NCBI GenBank assembly: GCA_009741485.1
Contig: CM019216.1
Location: 43,560,147-43,624,146 of the forward strand
Source of the DNA: Malurus cyaneus samueli
Lineage: Eukaryota > Chordata > Aves > Passeriformes > Maluridae
Reading direction: 5' to 3'
DNA length: 64,000 nucleotides
The translations under genes were made by a program, and so were the position numbers. The notes under the pieces were generated by a model that was not told where the DNA came from, ran no database searches, and saw nothing but the letters and a program-made list of their open reading frames with translations. Below, piece by piece: positions 12,816 to 25,100 of this stretch. Each line of letters begins with the position of its first letter. Positions within the stretch are counted from its first letter, which is position 1.

Positions 12816-14425
12816 TAATTGTAAAAGCTTCTGTGTAGATAATGTAAAAGGTACTTTGATTATGTATAATTAAGTGTGGGGAGAACTTATCACTCATTTA
12901 TCATAAGATTGATGACCCTGACTTGCAGGCTGCATTGGGTTTAACTGGGGAGTGTGGAGGTGACAATTCCCACTGCTCATCTCACTTCTGACCATGCTGG
13001 GTTTCTGTCCTTCTCACAGAACAATGAATAAAACCTGTGCTGACTGCTCAGCCACCCTCATTTGCAGCCACAGCTACCACAAAACACTGCCAGTTTCGAT
13101 TTCTATCAGCCAACTTGGGAAACAACTCCAAGAAAAGGAAAGAGGCAACACCCACAAGCCTGAGAGCAACGCAAAGTGGGCAGCTGAAAGCAGCAGTTTG
13201 TCATTAAAAACTCTGAATGGACAAAGGGGCTGATGAACGGAAGTGGGATGGAAAATTATTTGAAAATGTGTTTTACATATTCTGTCTGGGTTGCCACTAG
13301 ATTTATTTTCTGTCTGATATGAACAACTTTTAATCTCAGCATTTGATGTGGAAAAATTTTTCTGTCTCCAGGTTCTAGTTGTGTTTGTTCACCATTAGTG
13401 CCACCAAAACCTGAAGCAGGCACACAGTTTTAAATATTCCCCTGAAAATGCAAGGAGAAAGGTCAATTACACTGAATTACTTCATGGTGTTAACAGGATG
13501 ATAAGAAATTCCTTTTTCATTGGTTGTGTCAGGTTTAGATGGGTACAGACCACTTTCAAAGGAAAACAACAACGGCATCTATAACTGGGAAAATACATTA
13601 GCAAAACAGAATAAGACTCTTCACCAGCCCATGAAAAGCCATGGAGAACTAGGACCAGATGCCTTTTGGCTGGCTCACACAGCCACTGCCACAACAACTG
13701 GCTGACTCCTGGCACTTCTACACCCCTCTGGTTGAGTAGCCAGTGCAGTCCTGTCCCACATCTCACAACAAATATTCCTCAGAAATGTCTGTTTCAACAC
13801 TGGTGCTTTTCATGAGATGGTCACTTGAAAGTACACAGTTAACTGATGCTCAGCCATGCTGGAAAGACACTTCAAAGCTCTGTACAAATGTGTCTTCACT
13901 GTTTCTGCACTCACTATAAATGTGTCTGGAAACACATCCTCCACCAAAATCGCAGCAAATGTATGGGGGCTTTTATAAAAATAAAATACTGCATGAGTTT
14001 TAGGCCTTGCCTAGAATAAACTGTGAATGCCAAAGCTCTCTTGCCCCCAGTCTTCTGCTTTGCTGTCTAGGTTGCCCTTTGTTCATCTGTGACTTCAGCA
14101 CCTTCTGCTTGTGAGATTAATTTTCTGTATTTCTGTATGTGTGTGTGTACACAACAGGTTTCATGTGCATTGTATACACACAACATGCATCATGGGCTTC
14201 AGGCAGATACAGGGAAATGTGCATTATTTCTGATCAGGCAAGCACCACAGAGCAAGGCTATGATAATTATTTGCCCTATGATTAAGCCAAGTGATTCATT
14301 GTATGGGAACCAGGAAATTTAAATTATACCTTATTTTCAGCTCTTTGAGCAAGTGTGAATTTTTTCTGGCTAAATATTTTAAAGGTTATGTTCATTTTAT
14401 CATAGTTTTCATTCCGTTTGCTTTA

Positions 14426-14452
14426 TTTTTTTTTTTTTTTTTTTTTTTTTTT
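14426..14452. repeat. Poly-T tract
   Basis: An uninterrupted T run of about 27 bases ending in TTCTTTTAGG. Read on the minus strand it is a poly-A stretch, but no retrotransposon body is recognisable next to it. Confidence 0.85.
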
Positions 14453-16176
14453 CTTTTAGGGTGCTTTCTCCTAAAAAAAAAATAAAAAAAGAAAGAGAGG
14501 AGAACCAATTATTTTTAAAAATGCAAGGCAATGAGGCTTAAATAATACATCAGCATTTAATGAAATTAAAACTTTATCTGATTTAAACAGAACTATGTTC
14601 AGTATTTGATACAATGGGGGAACCGCTTTTGGCATTCACACAAAGGGGTATGAGAAACAGGTCTTTTATTATAGAAACAATAACTCCATTACATGCAATC
14701 TTGCATATTCAACATAAAAAAATCCCCAACTTTTTAAAGATGCTTCTTTGCTCCAGCCAAACTATGCACAAAGGAAGTTCTTAATATGAAACTTTATTGA
14801 AGAGGCTGTGGTCCCACTTCCTCACAGTATATAGTTTGCTACTGCCTTAAAATACCTGGTAACAGAGAGAATTATTAAAATAGTTAGATTTAATAGAACA
14901 CACCTGGAATACTGTTCCAACCTGCAGAGTTCAAACTGATTTCAAGAAACACTGTAATCACAGAAGATGGCACTATCCAAAAAGTCAGAAGGTTATTTGT
15001 TTCAAGCTGCTCTAATCATTTCTCTCTAGGTATTTGCTGAAGGAGGAGTAACCTTTGCTTAAACACCAGTCTCCTTCCACAGCAGAAATAAAACATTTCA
15101 AATACAGACTCTGTATGGACAATCTCTTGAACATATCAGGGACATCATCCAACAAGGAACTTTCCCTTCATTGTTTGACTTCTAAATCATCACCTTATTT
15201 GAAGCCAGTTACTGAAATGTGTAATCACAAGTCCATATATTTCTGTCCCGATTTGGCTTGGCTGTGAAAAAGAGCAGCCTCTATCCCTCATTATACTAAT
15301 TCTCAATTTCAGAGGAGAAGCCAAATATCAGGATAAACATAACTTATGTTTTATTAATGCAAATCCCCTTTTTGACAGCTGGGAAACTGTGTGCAATTCA
15401 TTTTTTAATAAATTTAACAAAGATAAGCATAAAATGAATATAATTTTTAGGGCTGACCTAAAACTGGCTAATTCAAGTGCCTGAACTGAAACAAAAAACA
15501 GGGCTTTTCAGATTAAAGGCTGACAGCCTGTAGCTTATGCTGAAGCCAGACCTGATCCTCATTCTTACAAGGAAATATTTCCCAGACATGCAATGTCCCT
15601 GGAGGTTCTAGCATTGCACACCATTCTCTTCAGAGGCAGTTGAAGCCTTCATCTCCCACCCTTCTCATACCTTGTATTTTCCAAAGCTGAGAACACTAGT
15701 TCATACAAAGGAGATTTAAGACTCAAAACTCCTGTAAAATTGGTAATTTTAAATTCAGTGATAATCACCTGTTACTGGGCAAATACATCTTTTGCACTGG
15801 CAAATTCTGCCTTTTTTTCAGTACATAAGCATCTGTGCAAAATGCCTTAGGCTTCACTGAGTATTTTTCTTCATAATGTAAATTCTTCCTGCTGTATTTA
15901 TCCTTCTGTGGCAAATTAATACTACAGATCCTTTGTAATTAGAATTTGGGTTTCAGCTTAATTGCAAAAGAATGTAGTTACTTTATCTTGAGAGATTATA
16001 TTATACAGCTCATGTTTCGCCAATAATAACAGAGGAACACACCCTCTGTTCTGAGAATTGATCAAATAGCAGCCTACAGCTTATTTATGCACTGGGGGTT
16101 TTAGCAGGTTTAATGACTGCACTATAGGACCTGGTCACTTAAATAACTATATTATTCAAATATGTCTACATTCTTT

Positions 16177-16197
16177 AAAAAAAAAAAAAAAAAAAAA
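16177..16197. repeat. Poly-A tract (21 A)
   Basis: An uninterrupted run of A followed by GTGTTCTGACC. No adjacent retrocopy was recognised. Confidence 0.85.
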
Positions 16198-18330
16198 GTG
16201 TTCTGACCAGCTTCTCATATGTTCATAAACTGTCATAAAAGTTAAAGCAGTGTACAAACAATATGTGGACTAGTCTTAAATAGTAGAAGACAAAAATATC
16301 TAAATGTTGTTCCCTGTACAGATTTCAACTTTATCTGGACTAAAGTGCAGAGTTCTGTGGACAAAATTCATATATTCCAAACTCCATGCTCAGCAAATTA
16401 TGTACTCAGTTTGCCAAGTACTTCTAATCATCATGTTTTGGAATGTGCTTTTCTGTTTATTAATGGTCTTTAAAAAACCATCCCTGGCCTCAGCACCTTT
16501 CCAATGAAGCCACTGACAAATTTGCTCTGATGTCAGTAAGGTGTCTGCCTTCTTGTTTTTATGCTGTATACGTATTTTCTAGAACTGCTGAATTATAAAA
16601 TGCATGGTATGGAAAATTATATTTATTTTCATTAAATTAGTTCCATATTACTGTAAGCTTCCTTTATGCATTGTCATTTTAATTGCGTCCACCCCTTTTT
16701 AGAGCACTGTAGTAACTGTTTTGCCCTGTGAGAGCAAGTCCTGGGAAATGTTTGACTCAGAAATAAGACAGAACTTGTAAAAGAACACAAAGTACATGTG
16801 GCACACAACATCTACACCCAAAAATGTTGTGTTAAGAAAATACAAGGCTCCTTCCAGTAGTTCTTGTTAAAAAGACTTTTCTTTACCTTGACAAACAGTT
16901 TTAAGCAGCAAATATTTTTGTGGGAGCTTGCCAGTTAAGAGATGGGAAAAAAGGGATATGTATGACAAATTCCTCATTTCAAATCATGCAAATAATTGGC
17001 TCCATGGGGTGCTTATTCTAGAGAGAATTTTCAAAACCTTCAAGAGGGTACTTTTAGATTTAAAATGTGAGGTAAAGCAGTGAGAAGGAATGAGAAAGTA
17101 AGACCTATAGGAAATTGGAGAAATGCTAGGTCTGTGTATTTTGGAGTAGAAACTATTGAAATTGCAATCAAACTGAAGAAAACATTCAAAGGGTTTTTTT
17201 TTCTAATATCTTCTGTAATACATGATGCTCCTTCAGGCAAAAATCTTTTCAGAGCTGCCATGCTGTAAATCTTCCCAGATTACTCCTGTTTCACTGAGGT
17301 GGCTCATAAAATCAAACTAGCTGAGCAATTATTAAACAAATCCATGATTTCACAGGGAATGTGCTGGGATGTATTCACTTGCTGCTTTGTGTCTAATGAG
17401 CAACTGAATGCAGCAGAATTTGAGTTTCCAATCTGAATTAAAGACCAATTCACTGACAGTTTAATCCATGTTAGCTATTTCAGCCAAAGTTTGATCGTAT
17501 TAAAGATGTGCTATGTTAGGGTCCAGTCATATCTTGAGAATACCATTCCCCAGGGAGAAAGACTCCGTATTTTGCTGAGTTTCTGGAAGTGAGCATGGGA
17601 CCAGTCCAGTGCCTTCTGTAACAGCATTGTACCAGGCTCTGTGCAAACATAGGAGTTAGGGTGAAATCCTGACCCTCTCCAAGATGCAAACCTTTCGTTC
17701 TCTGGTCACCATTTGACAAGAGGCAAGAAGGAGCTCAGTTGCAGAAAAGAGATAATAAAATCTAATTTCCCCATCTGAACCTAGAAATTCTCTTCTTTAA
17801 AAAAGGAACACACAAAGAGCTGGGATTCCCATGTTTGGAAAGAGGTATGGGAAGAATAAAGTGCCATGATGTATCCTCATATACTGCCAAGAGGAGACCC
17901 TGTGTTGGAAGGGGATTGCACCTTGCCCTTGGGTCCACCTCTCTTTTCAAGAAGAGGTGAGAAGAAGTTCCCTGAGTGTTGCTGGACTTTTGTGTAATAG
18001 TGTCAGCATTCACCTGTTCAGTTTTATTCTTCAAAAGGAAACCAGGACATAAGTTTGTATTGATTCTTTGAGGAACCAATGTCCCCAAAAGAATAACGTT
18101 GACAGAGGGCATCCTGGATCCAAGGCACAGACAGCTGACATAATTTCTTGCCATGGTCTTCAATTTTGATTTAGTTAAACATTAACATTTTGCCAAATCC
18201 CCAAAGTCCTCAATGAAGAAACTTTTCTGAAGGAAAGTTGGCCTCCTAATTGTTTTGTGAAACCCAATGAATCTACTATAGCTCACAGCATTGGGTCATC
18301 TTGTCTGATTCACAGCCTATCTTCACACAA

Positions 18331-18411
18331 ATCAGGTAAATCCTCACCTAATGTATTTAAAAATCAGGTTAATGTATTTAAAAATCAGGTAAATCCTCAC
18401 CTAATGTATGT
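18331..18411. repeat. Short tandem triplication around ATCAGGTAAATCC
   Basis: Three consecutive units start with ATCAGGT: 18331-18362, 18363-18383 and 18384-18411. The first and third share ATCAGGTAAATCCTCACC and TAATGTAT. The middle unit lacks about 11 bases of that core and keeps TTAATGTATTTAAAA. The pattern suggests one duplication plus one partial copy, probably by slippage. Confidence 0.9.
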
Positions 18412-18989
18412 ACAATTTTTGATATAGACAAAACAAGCTGAAGTTTTAAGAAGCAATAACTAATAAAGATTTTCAAAACCGTTACTTTTCTTCCCCTAGT
18501 GCAGACATGATGCAAACGTTAAATGTTCCTTTTTGATAAATCACTTTTCCTAGAGACAGTGCTTGAGTACTGTGACCACTATGCTGCCCAATTTGTACTA
18601 CTGTCTTCCTAAACTCTGATCAGGTTCTAGCAATCTGTGGTCAAATGGGCTTAATTGATCAACAAGATCAAGAGTCACTAATTGATTTCCTTCTTTTGTA
18701 AGAATACTTCACCATGTGTTTTTTCAAGTCAATTGTAAATTATCAATAGTCATTGTATAGGCCAGACATTGTTCCCCACACTGTTCCCCACTCTGCGTCT
18801 TTAAACCATATCACGATGTGTCAATGTTGAAAACTGGGGAAGTAATGTGAGGTAAGGTCAAAAAAAACACCGAGATAAAACCGAGACAAAGGACTGTCCT
18901 CTCAGATTCACTCATGGATTTCTAATTTAGCTACTTCTTGCATTTCACACTCAAGGATGTAAGAGATGTGATGATGATAGTTTATCACC
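18412..18989. other. Intergenic DNA, nothing recognised
   Basis: AT-rich sequence between a tandem repeat and a CR1 fragment. No open frame of note and no repeat that I can name. Confidence 0.55.
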
Positions 18990-19113
18990 TGATCCAGCTG
19001 AAAATTGCTCTGCTTGTGCAGGAAGAATTGGACTAAATGACCTTTTTAGGTCCCTTCCAGCTCAAATAGATTTGATGGAATCAATATGATTCTGTGATCC
19101 TATGATTCTATGT
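18990..19113 (+). mobile_element. CR1 LINE 3'-end fragment (plus orientation)
   Basis: It contains GAATTGGACTAAATGACCTT, TTTAGGTCCCTTCCAGCTCA and the terminal repeats ATGATTCTGTGATCCTATGATTCTATG, which together are the signature of a CR1 3' UTR. The terminal repeat is present three times in degenerate form. The copy is diverged and truncated to about 120 bp. Confidence 0.9.
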
Positions 19114-22100
19114 TTAGCTAAAAAAGGCATTACCCGCATCCAGTTTGTGTCACATGCCAGGACCCCTAAATAGTCTTTATGAACTGGACTGATCAGATAC
19201 CTTAGGCAGCATTTGATAAATGTTTGGCATTTTGAGTAGGTTGCCTTCCAGGGAAATTTCCCAGTAATCCATACAGAATTCCTATTTTACTTGTACAATG
19301 TTCATACTTGTGAGGACTTTTCCTACCACACGGGTTGTTTGAGAGCATGGCATTCTCTAGTGCCCAAATCATTTTCACTTTGCAAGAGACTTTCGACTTT
19401 CACTTTCTATGTGAGACAAAAGCGAAGGCCAGTACTAGTTATCTTCCTAATATAGGTAAAGCCAAAAAAGCAAAAAAAAATACCTATCTTATCTAAGATG
19501 CATCTGCAAAGGCACGTTCTGAAAGATGCTAAGAATTTACCACTACTGCAACTCAACAAAATGAGCAGATCAAACCTGCTGAATGTCAGCAGGATTAATA
19601 TAAATGTTCACATCAATCAGTGGTATTTATTTACTCCTTCCACAAAGAGAAAAGATGAAAGAGAGAAAATGAAAATACTGAAAATCCTAGATTTAAAATT
19701 AAGGAGAGCTAAAGGATTGCTCTTTAAAGTAACCCACAAATTCTTAGAGAACATTCCACTCTGTGTGTAGAGGAATTTTAAAGCAAAATAAAATAAATCT
19801 TTTTTTATCATTTTCAGAAGTATAAAATGTAGTATCTGACCACATTCACAAGAGTTACATTCTTTTATATTTTATGTTTCCATTATTGTGCATTATTCCT
19901 CTAAGAATCAATTTTAGCAGCGCTGATGGTTTAAATTCAGCATAAAAATAAAATTCAGCAAATGTCATGGCAGCATACCAACCATTTAATGTCAGGTTTC
20001 CTTATGTTCAGCACTTAGCTGAAGCTTCCCATCCATCAATTAGACAATTTTGGTATATTCTGTTTGTAATTAAAAATAAATCATTTGTGATAGGTATTGT
20101 TCTGTTGGAAGGATTGCCCCTTCATGTACCCACCTCAGTACCTATGCTTGTATGTGCATTTTTTCAGTTTTCTGGTATTACTCACTATCATCATAACTAA
20201 GGAGTTTCTTACTATGGAGATTTTGCACTTAATACACAGTTATGCACGTGGACCCATGCAGAGGGACAATCTATATCCCAGCAAGTCTACAAAACTCTAT
20301 AGAGTCAGCCTGCAAACACTCTAATCACAGAGTGAAACCTTAAATAAGTGTGAGGAGGCCACACCAATTAAGACAGGAAGCAGAGTGTTTAACATTACCC
20401 AGGGGCTCAGGAGGAAAAGAGGGGTGACGTGAAAAACAGAAGGAATAGGAATGCATGGGTGGAGTGAGCTGAAGAAGATATTGTTGCTGTAACAGGCTAT
20501 GAGAAAGCTGCAAAAAGAAAATATTTAAGCCCCATGGTGACCTTTAATTCTGATCCCAGTGTAGACTCCTTGCCTGCACTGGAACCTCTCACCACCACAA
20601 TGAGAATCAGCCAGCAAGTGACATTCAGGGCAGACTTCCTGAAATCAGGATGGCTCTGATTTTGAACTGTACTCACACAATCTGTAGAAACATAACTTCA
20701 TACAGGCACCCAAAGGATTCTGAATAGCTGTGAATATCTACTAGAGTTATTACACATTTATCTTCAGCTCACTATGATTAAGTATACAGTATCTGTACAC
20801 TGACAGCTGGCATCCAGGGCAAATAATTACACTCTGCTCTCATTAGAATAGCCCTTTGCCAACATAAGCTGGAGAGCACTATCTTCATTCAAATGCTCAT
20901 TCTTGAAAATCACAATTTTTGCTGTTGTATTCTTTGGAGTTTGTTTGATGTCATGACAATTTAATTTGAATAGTAATTAATTCAAGGCTAAACAGCAGCA
21001 AAACTCCTTTTAATTATTCAGGCCTAAAAAACACACAGATACAACATTTTGTTTCAATATCTTTGTTAGTTTTATGGCTTTCAGACAAAAGTTTTCCATG
21101 AAGTCTGATTGCTTCATCAAAACGGCATGATTTCGAGCTATCTGCCATCCTACACATTCTTGAAATTGCAGAATAATGAACGGCATCACCACAGACTAAG
21201 GCAAGTGTAATCTGTAAAACATTTTTTTGGGTGAAATATATTTATGACTCGTCAATGTTCACTGCCATACACTGTAGACTTCAAAGCACAGAGCTGGTCC
21301 TGGAAAGTTTTACAGCATGAGGTGTGAAATCTGAAATACCACAAGGACAAACAGCTCAGCCCAGACTTGTCTGAATCCACAAAACTCCCTGTAAACAGAA
21401 AGGATTGTCCATATGAAACTAAGTAATAACAACAATACTCTCATATCTTATTGCTTTTGTTTAAACTGTTATGCAGTGAAAGTGACCTTTAATAATGTAG
21501 TAAGAAGACATCCCTCTGATTTTGTCATTTAATTCCATTTTGCTTTGGTTGGGGTGCCCCAGTCTGTGTGTAAACAAATGCAGGATTTTTTTTTTCTAAA
21601 ATCATAAGGAAAGGGTTGATTAAGCAGGGTTTAGGAAGCTGGCAAGGAAGCAATGCTGTTCAGCTTTTCCTGTGTGCATCAAGGCTGCCAGTCATTGCAT
21701 CAGTGGGGCATGGGTGATTTGAAATCATATCATCACTGTATCAGGGTCACTTCACTCCTAATTTGTAGAATCACATTTGCAGCAGGTATAATTCTAGACT
21801 GCTTAAGTCATTTGTACATAGTGACAGGTTCTGCTTGCACACTGATTTTTCATGATCTCCTTACTTTAAAACTGTATCACAGTTTCACTGGGCTTCCTAA
21901 CTGCTTGAGCTATAACATTTAGGTGAGGATTTATCTTCTCCAGCTTCAGCATTTTTCACTAATAGCATTGATGCCTGGCAATCTCTTCCAGCCAGTGCAA
22001 TGAAAACTGTCTGGATGTACAGCATACAAAGTATTCTTGTGCAGAAACATCCTCCCAGTGCTCATCAGGCCAAAAGCTATTTCCTTTCTGTTTACTCACA

Positions 22101-25100
22101 TCCATGGAAATGAATGAACACTGTAATGAAAGGAAAGCCTTCGTCTTAAAGGGCAGCCTGTCATTAAATTTTATTTTATGCTTTTTTTTTTTTTCTCTCA
22201 GTCCTCTGTCCTAACTCTAAAATACAATTCTCTAAGCATATACAATTTCAGGAACACCTGAAGGTATGCTCTAAAGAAATGTTATTGTCTAAAACACTTT
22301 GGTAGTGTTGTTATATGTGTGAACTGAAAAGCAAAACAAGTGCAATATAATAAATGCTGCTCATACTGTTAATAAGAAAATGTGAATATATACATAATAT
22401 TCTGCATTCATAGTGTCTGAGACTGAAAATGCAAAATAATTAGGCCAAACCAGTTTGTTTTAAAAAGACCAAAACAATTTGTTTTAAAGAGGCTCCAATT
22501 TCCTGTTGTTTTAAACAGAGTATCCCTTTCCAAAATAAAAACTTGCTGCAATGTTGTAATGCTTTGCTTCTGTCATGTTTCTCTTTTTTTTTAAGGCTGA
22601 TTGTTGAAATACAAACAGCATCCTGATTTCTTCTGTATCTGAAAAGGTATATGAAAAAGTGGTACCCATAGTGGAATTTCTCAGCTTCTCTAGTTAAAGT
22701 CAGATGCTTAAGGCTGTTTAACACAATTAGAGCCAGATGCTCTCAATCATGTACAAAATTCCTTTGATATCCATGAAGACTAAAAAAGAATCTTGTTTTC
22801 TTTTTATAAGGAATTTCAAAAGGTCTGCTTTTTAAGGCCGACTTCTAACTTTCTAAGGGGTCCCACAAATAAAAATACTTTTTACTTCAGGGTCCATTAA
22901 CATTTAGCACGTCTCCCCTTTTTTTTTTTTTTTTCGGAAACAATGTAGAGCACAAACTAACAAGGACGAGTAAACAAGACTTTTCAACTTTTTTATGCAG
23001 CCACAGGGAAAACACTAATACATCAATGTTTTGTGACACCATCATGGAAAGTACAGTTTCAGATAGAAAAGGCCACTGATGTAGGATGCTGCTATTTTAG
23101 GTGTTATAAAGAGATTTTGTCTTACTTAAGAAAATATCTCCTCCACTTAAAACTACCAAGATAAAAATAGAAGTGGAAACCACACAGTTTCCAGGCTCTT
23201 TGCTTTAACTTTCGTAAGTCCATAATGATATGAACTCAGTAGAATCATATCAGTGCAACTCTGTATAAGAGAAGGCTCAGGTCTAATGTGCCTGCTGGGA
23301 AACAAGGGAGAAATAATTAATTAAAAAATAATTAACAGAAAAGAAAAATTCATAAAGAAGTATAAAGCACCATCAGGTAAATTAAGGGGTCAGCTCTGGA
23401 AAGCATAGATTTCAATTATCATCTCCCCAGAAGTTTACTTTGCTCTGTTGTCCAAGACCTCTTTCCCCAGAGAGCAAAAACAAACTATGTGGTTGTGTCA
23501 CAGCCATTTTGTTGAAGGTTTGGCCTATATTTGACGGAACTTGAGGGAAGCTTTATCTGAACTCTGAGACTGTCAGTGCAGTGTCTGGAGTTCCCAGCTG
23601 CTGACTCCCTGCTGGGGAAGGAGGATCCAGCACAGGGGCCAACCAAACATCTTGGGGCAAAAAGTGTCCAAAACTGCCATGGGGGGATTAGGCAAGCTCA
23701 TCTGCCCCAGCTCTGTGAAGTAGAGATGCACATGGACACATAAAGCTCTCTATCAAATGATGGTGAGATCAGAGATGGGTTTGAGCTGCTGTGGCTGTGC
23801 CCATCCTTGAGGGCTGTTTTATTTAACTCCAGGCACAATTCCTCTGTAGCTGCCAGCTAGAAACACTTCTCATACTCAGCACTAAGGCACCAATCACTCC
23901 ACAGCAGATGTTATAAAACTATTTTAGAATCACAATAGATTTAATTAAGAGTATTGTTTATGCTTAATTAGGTTCATGCTGGTCTTGGAGGGTTTTTTGA
24001 TGGAGTAGATTCTGAAAGATGTCTAATGTAATTATCTCCAAATAACTGTGCCTGTTGCTCACCCTTACTGAAAACTGCAGTGATATTTATTTACTAAATC
24101 CAGAAGCCATTAATATGGTAGGGCAATTATACTATTTATTCATTTTAACCTGTAGCTTGGGGTTTGAGGAAGTTGAGGCCTGTTTGGGGAGGTACATTTA
24201 AAATCCCCCAGGTTGTTTTGAAATAGTTCATAAAACACTTGTAATGCAGCAAAGTAAATGATACCAAACTCCTTAGAAGGGTAAAACATCAGACAAAAAT
24301 ATCTGTGTCTCAGTTCCAAACTTATCATTGTAGAAGAATTACAACTATGTCTTCAATGAGATTTTATAACTAGACCTGATTAAATTCCGTAGTCTGATTG
24401 CTTATATGAGTTGGAACTTACCAAGGGCAGAAAATTGTGTTTGAGAAAAAATAAATTCAGAATTTTTGAGAAATTTCACTTAAAAGAGGGATATGTTACT
24501 GATATTTTCTGAGCTTCCTACTTAATTTTCATTTTAGAATTTCATCCTGAATTTCTCTGTTTCATTTCTGTGGGAAATCCCAAACCAGCCCTGCCACATG
24601 GCACCCCTGCCAATGCCCTGCCCAGAACGCACATCCACTGCGTGAGGTCCCGTTGCTTTAGACTGATTTACAGAAGCCACAATGTGACCTGCTGCAGGAT
24701 CACTGTTTATTTGACTCAAGGCTTCAAACAGATGCCTTCATTCTTTGACAGGAGGAAAAAACACAGCACACTGCACACATGTTCCCAGCACAGCACACAT
24801 ATGCCAGCATTCAGTGCACTGTCTTTTCTGGGTAAAGCCATAACCTCAGAAAAAATATCTCTCCCCCCTCTTAAAAAATTAAGAAATACTTAAGTGAAGC
24901 AGTTGTTTAAAAAAGGAAATGTTCTTATATTACAGCTGAGAGAGGAGGGAGAAAAAGATTATGTTCTGTCTTGTGCAGCCACACACCATGTCAAAGAGAA
25001 GGAACAAATGATGCCATGAAATTGCCTAAAAACTGCCATTTCCCATGAAACACGTTAAGGTTGGCTAATTTCTAATTCTTTCTCTTTAAAAAATAAGAAA

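Larger units (their letters stand above)
12816..18330. other. Intergenic DNA, no gene recognised
   Basis: About 5.5 kb of AT-rich sequence with poly-T (14426-14452) and poly-A (16177-16197) tracts. Open frames are short and unremarkable. A short GT-rich stretch lies near 14.14 kb. Nothing exon-like was recognised. Confidence 0.6.

Noticed and set aside
17762..18163. 133-codon minus-strand open frame
   Set aside because: No family resemblance and no supporting context. The length is within chance for 64 kb read in six frames.
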